A stretch of 28,988 nucleotides of DNA from a virus. The translations under genes were made by a program, and so were the position numbers. Of the stretch, positions 24,630 to 28,988 are shown one piece after another. The DNA lies in IMG/VR virus record IMGVR_UViG_3300042907_000762, positions 1 to 28,988 of that record, one strand, 5' to 3'. The notes beneath the pieces are model-generated. The model saw only the letters and a program-made list of their open reading frames with translations, had not been told where the DNA came from and did no database searches. How positions within the stretch are numbered: the first letter of the stretch is position 1; the number at the start of each line of letters is the position of its first letter.

Positions 24630-24852
24630 ACTGCTTGGCGTACAGACCGTAGAGCCGCCGCCACTGAGTGCGGTCGATGACTACGTGATCGTGAACCGCA
24701 GCGAGCTAAACAAGCTCATTGGTGAATTGAACAACCACTACGAGCGCAACGCAGTCATTGAGGAGGTCGTGCAGCATGTGGCAAAGATGAAGGTCTTTGG
24801 CCAAGACACCCTTGACAGCCTGGCCATCTACATCAGGGAGCTGAAGCGGTGA
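24610..24852 (+). CDS. Small phage protein of unknown function (80 aa)
   Basis: GAGGAGGA stands directly before ATG 24610, which lies 20 bp inside the preceding gene. It encodes MKNWISKLLGVQTVE, a short Pro-rich stretch, and then a helical region (SELNKLIGELNNHYE, IEEVVQHVAKMKVFG). No family is recognised; the helical part could dimerise. Confidence 0.7.
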   Translation: MKNWISKLLGVQTVEPPPLSAVDDYVIVNRSELNKLIGELNNHYERNAVIEEVVQHVAKMKVFGQDTLDSLAIYIRELKR

Positions 24853-25055
24853 TGGACCGGCTGGTCCTTGGGGTCATCTTCAGCGTGGTTGGGATCAGTG
24901 GCCTGCTCCCGCCAGATCCGCCAAAGCCCCTCACGGCGCAACAGCTACGGATAAAGGCCAGGGACAGCTCAATCAGCGAGATGTGCGACCGCAAGAATAA
25001 AAAGAGCAAGGAAGCCAAAGAGATCTGCCGCCGATGGAAGAAACGACAGGCCTGA
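24852..25055 (+). CDS. Small exported or membrane-anchored protein (67 aa)
   Basis: ATG 24852 shares one base with the previous stop; GTG 24849 is an alternative start. A hydrophobic N-terminus (LVLGVIFSVVGISGLL) is followed by PPDPPKP and a basic tail with two Cys and KKSKEAKEICRRWKKRQ. It looks like a signal peptide or anchor plus a positively charged domain. The Pro-rich segment recalls Rz1-type spanins, but there is no lipobox Cys, so a spanin call is not justified. It is the last gene before the intrinsic terminator. Confidence 0.65.
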   Translation: MDRLVLGVIFSVVGISGLLPPDPPKPLTAQQLRIKARDSSISEMCDRKNKKSKEAKEICRRWKKRQA

Positions 25056-25107
25056 TGCAGTAGAATGGAACCACCGACAATAGCAGTTGCCGGTTGATCA
25101 GTTTTTT

Positions 25108-25132
25108 AGGGCCCTTGTGGCCCTATTTTTTT
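25108..25132 (+). terminator. Strong intrinsic terminator of the early + strand cluster
   Basis: AGGGCC-CTTGT-GGCCCT (25108-25124) is followed by A and seven T. This is a classic rho-independent terminator for the + strand genes ending at 25055. The opposite strand lacks the U-tract, so it would not stop the minus-strand regulator gene that ends at 25131. Confidence 0.92.
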
Positions 25133-25571
25133 ATGCCTCGTCGTCACGCACCTTGCAGCCAAGGTCTGCCGGATCCATCTTGAGGTAGGCAAAGACGGCC
25201 TTCCGACGCTTCTCAGACTTGGCAGTTCCGCAATTGCTGCAAGCATGACCGCATGCTGAACAATTGGTCCATGGCCTATTGAAGGCCTGAATGACCCGCT
25301 TCTTGTGCTCTTCACGCAGGTGTTCAGTCCACTTGGCTATCCAACCGCGAATGGCGATCAACTCGTCGATCTTGGCAGCAGTCTCCTTGGTAACCTTCCT
25401 GCCCTTGATGGCACTGTAAAAGGTACCGCGACCGATGTCCAAGCCATCAGTTACTTCCTTGTCGTAGAGGCGACCGACGTTCGGCTGCCCAGTTCCATAC
25501 TCGCTGACCCACAGCAAAAGCTGCACGGTATCAACGTCCAGAGGTGAAGTTGGTTCGATAGGACGACCCAT
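25131..25571 (-). CDS. HTH plus four-Cys DNA-binding regulator candidate (146 aa)
   Basis: The start MGRPIEPTSP is chosen because AAGGAG precedes it by 7 nt; the 13-codon upstream extension has no site. A helix-turn-helix-like segment is TDGLDIGRGTFYSAIKGRKV (41-60) with ETAAKIDELI, resembling XRE/Cro-type domains. C104, C107, C111 and C114 (CxxC-x3-CxxC) could hold a zinc. It is divergent from terS, across element B, so it is well placed to control the switch to late genes and its own transcription. Function by analogy with phage regulators only; a recombination or packaging role is not excluded. Confidence 0.75.
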   Translation of the reverse strand: MGRPIEPTSPLDVDTVQLLLWVSEYGTGQPNVGRLYDKEVTDGLDIGRGTFYSAIKGRKVTKETAAKIDELIAIRGWIAKWTEHLREEHKKRVIQAFNRPWTNCSACGHACSNCGTAKSEKRRKAVFAYLKMDPADLGCKVRDDEA

Positions 25572-25689
25572 GTGCTCGCTCCTTGAAATTACAAAATGCA
25601 ATTTTATCATAAATTTATTCAGGTTGTACCAGTTAATTGCAAAATAATCATGGTCAGATAGATCAAAAGTGATACTGCAGGGCCTGGCG
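25572..25689 (-). promoter_or_regulatory. AT-rich leader of the minus-strand regulator
   Basis: This is the part of the 365-bp non-coding gap next to the regulator start. It is AT-rich, and two similar stretches (ATGCAATTTTATCAT at 25597-25611 and TTGCAAAATAATCAT at 25637-25651) could be operator half-sites. They match imperfectly and no definite promoter is assigned. Confidence 0.3.
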
Positions 25690-25870
25690 AGCCAAAAATA
25701 CTATATATGTTTTTTCTTCCTTATACAAAGAGGACTAGTTCAAGTTAGTTATTTTCTAAAATAGGTTCGTTCACTCGTATCAAAACAGGAGATGCCGCGA
25801 AGACAATAACAGAAAGTTATATTCCTCTTTGTATAGCCTAAAAATATCATATATAGGGAATTTGAAGGTC
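25690..25870. repeat. Inverted-repeat element B, reverse-oriented copy of element A
   Basis: The perfect core TATACAAAGAGGA (25722-25734) pairs with TCCTCTTTGTATA (25823-25835) across an 88-nt spacer. Outer symmetry runs through CTATATA and TATAGGG. Read on the minus strand, arm and spacer segments match element A: the TTCAAATTCCCTATA boundary, CTATTTTA, and ACGAGYGAACGA in the spacer. That fixes its orientation as inverted relative to A. It sits between the minus-strand regulator and terS, so its outward arms face both genes. Confidence 0.85.
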
Positions 25871-25876
25871 TCCCTA

Positions 25877-25905
25877 TTTACGCGGTTCGTGATTTAATCT
25901 AAAAT
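25877..25905 (+). promoter_or_regulatory. Predicted sigma-70 promoter for the late module
   Basis: TTTACG (25877-25882) and TAAAAT (25900-25905) are separated by 17 bp, just downstream of element B and about 30 bp before the terS start. It may provide host-polymerase expression of the packaging genes, in addition to any transcription from the right arm of element B. Confidence 0.5.
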
Positions 25906-25936
25906 AGAAAAAATATAGAAACATTGGAGCACTTCA

Positions 25937-26263
25937 ATGCCATTTCAAAAAGGTGTTAAACCCGCCGGATCCGGCCGCAAGCCAGGCAGCCTCAACAAGC
26001 GCGACGTCAAGCGACAAGAGATCTTCGAACGCATCGTCGACAAGCACGGTGATCCACTCGAGGCCTTGGCAGAGATGGCCTTTGACCCTAACCATGACCT
26101 CTTGGTCCGCAAGGACTGCATGAAGGAACTGGTTCAGTACGGTCACGCCAAGAAGCGGTCGGTCGAGATCTCCGGACCTGATGGAGGTCCCATCGAAGCA
26201 AGGCTTGAGCTTGTCGGTCAGATCACCGACCTCATCAGCAAGCTGAATGCTGGCGGCAAATGA
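25937..26263 (+). CDS. terS: Terminase small subunit (probable)
   Basis: This 108-residue basic protein has MPFQKGVKPAGSGRKPGSLN, a Gly/Lys/Arg-rich N-terminus typical of one group of phage small terminases and related DNA-binding proteins. It is followed by helices (VKRQEIFERIVDKHG, ALAEMAFDPNHDLLVRKDC). ATG 25937 has TTGGAG 8 nt upstream. The stop overlaps the terL start as ATGA. Assignment rests mainly on position directly before terL plus the N-terminal pattern; the packaging site it would recognise is not identified. Confidence 0.78.
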   Translation: MPFQKGVKPAGSGRKPGSLNKRDVKRQEIFERIVDKHGDPLEALAEMAFDPNHDLLVRKDCMKELVQYGHAKKRSVEISGPDGGPIEARLELVGQITDLISKLNAGGK

Positions 26264-27735
26264 TCCTGTCCAAGACAGAGCTAACCACAATCCAATCTAG
26301 CCTTGCTAGCCTGGAACTAGAGGACCTGGCCCACATAGCCTGGAAACTCAAGTGGAAAGCCACGGCTCGTGAGCAGCAGATGACGCCGCCAGGAGACTGG
26401 GGCATTTGGTTGATCTTGGCAGGACGAGGCTTCGGCAAGACCCGAACCGGAGCAGAAGACATCGGAAGCTACGCTGCGGACAACCCTGGGGTTCGCTGTG
26501 GAGTTATTGCACCAACGTCAGGGGATATTAGGGGCGTGTGCTTTGAGGGCGACTCAGGCATCATGGGGGTCATCCCGCATTACCTGATTGAGAACTACAA
26601 CCGGTCCATCGGCGAGATCACCCTGAAGAATGGATCATCGATCCGTGGCTTCTCAGCCGAGGAACCTAGCCGACTGCGCGGTCCTCAGTTCCACCGAGTC
26701 TGGTGCGATGAGCTGGCAGCATGGCAGTACGTTGACGAGACCTGGGACATGATGCGGTTCGGTCTCCGCTTGGGCGAAGATCCACGGGCCATCATCACCA
26801 CGACTCCAAAGCCCATTGAGCTGGTCCGCAAGCTTATCAAGGATGCAGCTAAGAAGGGCAGCCGTGTCCATGTTACCAGGGGATCCACGTATGACAATGC
26901 AGCTAACCTTGCCAAGTCCTTCCTTGCTGAGATCACACAGTACGAGGGAACCCAGCTCGGTCGCCAAGAGATCCATGCCGAGGTTATTGACCCCGAAGAG
27001 ACCGGCATCATCAAGCGAAGCTGGTTCAAGCTCTGGCCAGCCGACAAAGCCCTGCCTGCCCTCGACTACATCGTCATGAGCCTGGATACGGCGTTCACTG
27101 AGAAGTCCATTGACCGCAAGAGCCATGACCCCGACCCCACGGCCTGCTCGGTCTGGGGCGTCTTCAGGCACGAAAAGAAGCCAGCCTTCTTGCTGCTTGA
27201 CTGCTGGCAAGATCACCTGGGTCTGCCTGCCCTGATCGAACGGGTCAAGAAGGAATGGGTGGTCAGGTATGGTGACGAAGACTTCAAGCCAATGATCAAG
27301 CCCTTGATTGGGCCAAAGCAGTCCATGTTCGGTGGCAAGTCACCTGACCTGATGATCATCGAGGACAAAGGATCAGGCATCAGCCTGCGCCAGATGCTGG
27401 CTCGTGAGGACATCCTCGCTTATCCCTACAATCCTGGCCGCGCAGATAAGCTTCAGCGGCTTCACGCGGTCTCACATTTATTTGCACATGGATTCATTTG
27501 GGTTGTAGAATCTGATAAACGGCCTGGGAACCCACGTTCTTGGGCTGATCCTTTAATCTCGCAGCTATGTAGTTTCCACGGTGAGGGCTCAATCAAGCAT
27601 GATGACTTTGTGGATTCAACAACACAAGCACTTAGGTTGCTGGCCGACCGCAATAGCTTGTCAGTCACCAGGAAAGTTGAAGACAAGGTTGAGCGGGACA
27701 TTCGGGCCCGGCCTGTGAACCCATACGCGATCTAA
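26260..27735 (+). CDS. terL: Terminase large subunit (ATPase and nuclease)
   Basis: This 491-aa protein has Walker A AGRGFGKT (54-61), Walker B RVWCDE (146-151), and the coupling motif TTTPKP (180-185). The RNase H-like nuclease carries D276 (VMSLDTAF), E368-D369 (MIIEDKGSG) and D448/D449/D452 (HDDFVDS). It drives ATP-powered genome packaging at the portal and cuts the concatemer. ATG 26260 overlaps the terS stop by 4 bp. Length and motif order match phage large terminases. Confidence 0.97.
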   Translation: MILSKTELTTIQSSLASLELEDLAHIAWKLKWKATAREQQMTPPGDWGIWLILAGRGFGKTRTGAEDIGSYAADNPGVRCGVIAPTSGDIRGVCFEGDSGIMGVIPHYLIENYNRSIGEITLKNGSSIRGFSAEEPSRLRGPQFHRVWCDELAAWQYVDETWDMMRFGLRLGEDPRAIITTTPKPIELVRKLIKDAAKKGSRVHVTRGSTYDNAANLAKSFLAEITQYEGTQLGRQEIHAEVIDPEETGIIKRSWFKLWPADKALPALDYIVMSLDTAFTEKSIDRKSHDPDPTACSVWGVFRHEKKPAFLLLDCWQDHLGLPALIERVKKEWVVRYGDEDFKPMIKPLIGPKQSMFGGKSPDLMIIEDKGSGISLRQMLAREDILAYPYNPGRADKLQRLHAVSHLFAHGFIWVVESDKRPGNPRSWADPLISQLCSFHGEGSIKHDDFVDSTTQALRLLADRNSLSVTRKVEDKVERDIRARPVNPYAI

Positions 27736-27747
27736 CCGGAGCATTGA

Positions 27748-28988
27748 ATGGCTGAAAACGAACAAGAATACGGCGAGATGTACGAGGTTGAGGATGACTC
27801 CAAGGTCCGTGATACCGATGACGGTGGAGCAATGGTCACGCTTGATGACTCACCAACACCTGCCGAATCAGAGTTCTATGCAAACCTGGCCGAGACTATG
27901 CCAAGCTGGGAGCTGGCAAACCTTGGCTCTGAGCTTTGCGACATCTTAGAAAAAGACAAAGAAGCCCGCAAGAAGCGCGATGAACAGTATGAAGAAGGTC
28001 TGCGTCGTACAGGCCTTGGTGATGATGCCCCAGGCGGCGCATCGTTCACTGGAGCCAGCAAGGTCGTGCACCCAATGTTGACTCAAGCTTGTGTGGACTT
28101 CTCCGCACGGGCCATGAAAGAGATCTTCCCACCTGACGGTCCAGCTAAAGACAAGATCATTGGTGAAGTAACGCTTGACAAGCAGCAAAAGGCAGATCGC
28201 GTTACCAAGTACATGAACTTCCAGATGACCAAGCAGATGTCCGAGTTCCGGTCTGAGCTTGAGCAGCTGTCAACGCAGCTTCCATTGGGTGGCGGCCAGT
28301 ATCTGAAGTTGAACTGGGACACCAACAAGAAGCGTCCCATCTCCCAGTTCGTTGCAATCGATGACGTCTACTTGCCGTTTGCAGCCACTAACTTCTACTC
28401 AGCCGAACGCAAGACTCATGTGCAGTACATCACTCGCATTGAGTATCAGAAGCGCATTCAGTCTGGCATGTACATGGACGTTGACATCATTGTCAGCCCA
28501 CAGACACCAGACGAATCTAAGTCTGAAAAGGCAAACAACAAGATTGAAGGTCGTCAGGCCGACAGCTACAACGTTGACGGTCTGCGCACCGTGTTCGAGT
28601 GCTACATCATCCACGACCTCGGCGACGACTACGGCCTGGCTCCGTACATCATCAGCATTGACAAGGGCACTCAGAATATCTTGTCCATCTATCGCAACTG
28701 GGAAGAAGACGACGATACCAAGCAGGAAATGGTTTGGATCGTTGAGTTCCCGTTTGTGCCATGGCGTGGTGCTTATCCAATCGGCCTGACACACATGATT
28801 GGTGGTTTGTCCGCTGGTGCAACAGGCGCATTGAGAGCCTTGCTTGACTCAGCCCACATCAACAACTTCCCTGGACTCTTGAAGCTTAAGTCAGGAACCG
28901 GCGGTCAGACAGACCGTGTGGATCCAACCGAGGTCAAGGAGATCGAAGGATCATTTGGCCAGGACGACATCCGCAAGATGCTGATGCC
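27748..28988 (+). CDS. Portal (head-tail connector) protein, 3'-truncated
   Basis: The gene runs off the window after 413 complete codons. ATG 27748 is preceded by CGGAG. An acidic, disordered N-terminus (to ~55) leads into helices and the signature KVVHPMLTQACVDFSARAMK and EIFPPDGP, followed by long alternating segments (QLPLGGGQYLKLNWDTNKK, DDVYLPFAATNFYSAER). This resembles the large portal proteins (about 650-750 aa) seen after terL in many podovirus-like phages, and the position agrees. The portal forms the dodecameric entry ring used by the terminase. Family placement is from memory and moderately certain. Confidence 0.82.
   Translation, partial: MAENEQEYGEMYEVEDDSKVRDTDDGGAMVTLDDSPTPAESEFYANLAETMPSWELANLGSELCDILEKDKEARKKRDEQYEEGLRRTGLGDDAPGGASFTGASKVVHPMLTQACVDFSARAMKEIFPPDGPAKDKIIGEVTLDKQQKADRVTKYMNFQMTKQMSEFRSELEQLSTQLPLGGGQYLKLNWDTNKKRPISQFVAIDDVYLPFAATNFYSAERKTHVQYITRIEYQKRIQSGMYMDVDIIVSPQTPDESKSEKANNKIEGRQADSYNVDGLRTVFECYIIHDLGDDYGLAPYIISIDKGTQNILSIYRNWEEDDDTKQEMVWIVEFPFVPWRGAYPIGLTHMIGGLSAGATGALRALLDSAHINNFPGLLKLKSGTGGQTDRVDPTEVKEIEGSFGQDDIRKMLM

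Noticed and set aside
24852-25055. Rz1-like spanin lipoprotein
   Set aside because: It is Pro-rich with a hydrophobic N-terminus, but there is no lipobox Cys and no partner Rz-like gene overlapping it.
1-28988. CRISPR array, insertion sequence, integrase or attachment site
   Set aside because: There are no regularly spaced direct repeats, no transposase or recombinase motifs, and no tRNA-associated duplication in the window.

Overview
This window is the genome of a tailed double-stranded DNA phage (Caudoviricetes). The evidence is a terminase small/large subunit pair followed by a portal gene, a compact replication and nucleotide-metabolism block of overlapping genes, and two very large virion or polyvalent-type proteins. 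There is no rRNA, tRNA, integrase, IS element, CRISPR array or bacterial housekeeping gene. Codons are of moderate GC and Shine-Dalgarno sites are strong, which fits a phage of a Gram-negative (perhaps aquatic) bacterium. The host cannot be read from this sequence.

Layout. (1) Positions 1-7959 hold the end of the late module: a 5'-truncated ~975-aa virion/ejection-type protein and a 1676-aa polyvalent multidomain protein. (2) Positions 7960-8258 are non-coding, with a long inverted-repeat element (A) and a promoter/leader. (3) Positions 8259-22167 are the early/middle module, all on the + strand: a DUF932 protein, a methyltransferase, a nucleotide block (MazG-like pyrophosphohydrolase, dNMP kinase with a UDG-like C-terminal domain, a thymidylate-synthase-family enzyme with an Asn-to-Asp change expected to favour dCMP, dCMP deaminase), then replication genes (family A DNA polymerase, VRR-NUC-type nuclease, SSB-like protein, AEP/TOTE-type primase, UvrD-like helicase, SNF2-like helicase). 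(4) A small minus-strand gene (22245-22433) faces the SNF2 gene across a hairpin and is divergent from a second copy of the leader at 22502-22606. (5) Positions 22607-25055 hold nine small accessory genes, ending in a strong intrinsic terminator. (6) A minus-strand HTH plus four-Cys regulator candidate (25131-25571) is divergent from the late module. The 365-bp gap between them carries a second, inverted copy (B) of the inverted-repeat element. (7) terS, terL and a truncated portal gene (25937 to the end) start the late module.

The genes appear to work as one replication programme. The nucleotide enzymes shape the dNTP pool, possibly making a modified cytosine. The polymerase, primase and helicases copy the genome. 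Terminase and portal package it, and the large proteins at the left edge probably travel in the virion. The most unusual non-coding structure is the pair of ~170-bp inverted-repeat elements, A and B, lying in opposite orientation exactly at the two early/late boundaries. Each consists of two outward-facing ~40-bp arms, giving four copies of one motif that ends in a TATAGG-type sequence resembling the start of single-subunit RNA polymerase promoters. No such polymerase is visible in the window.
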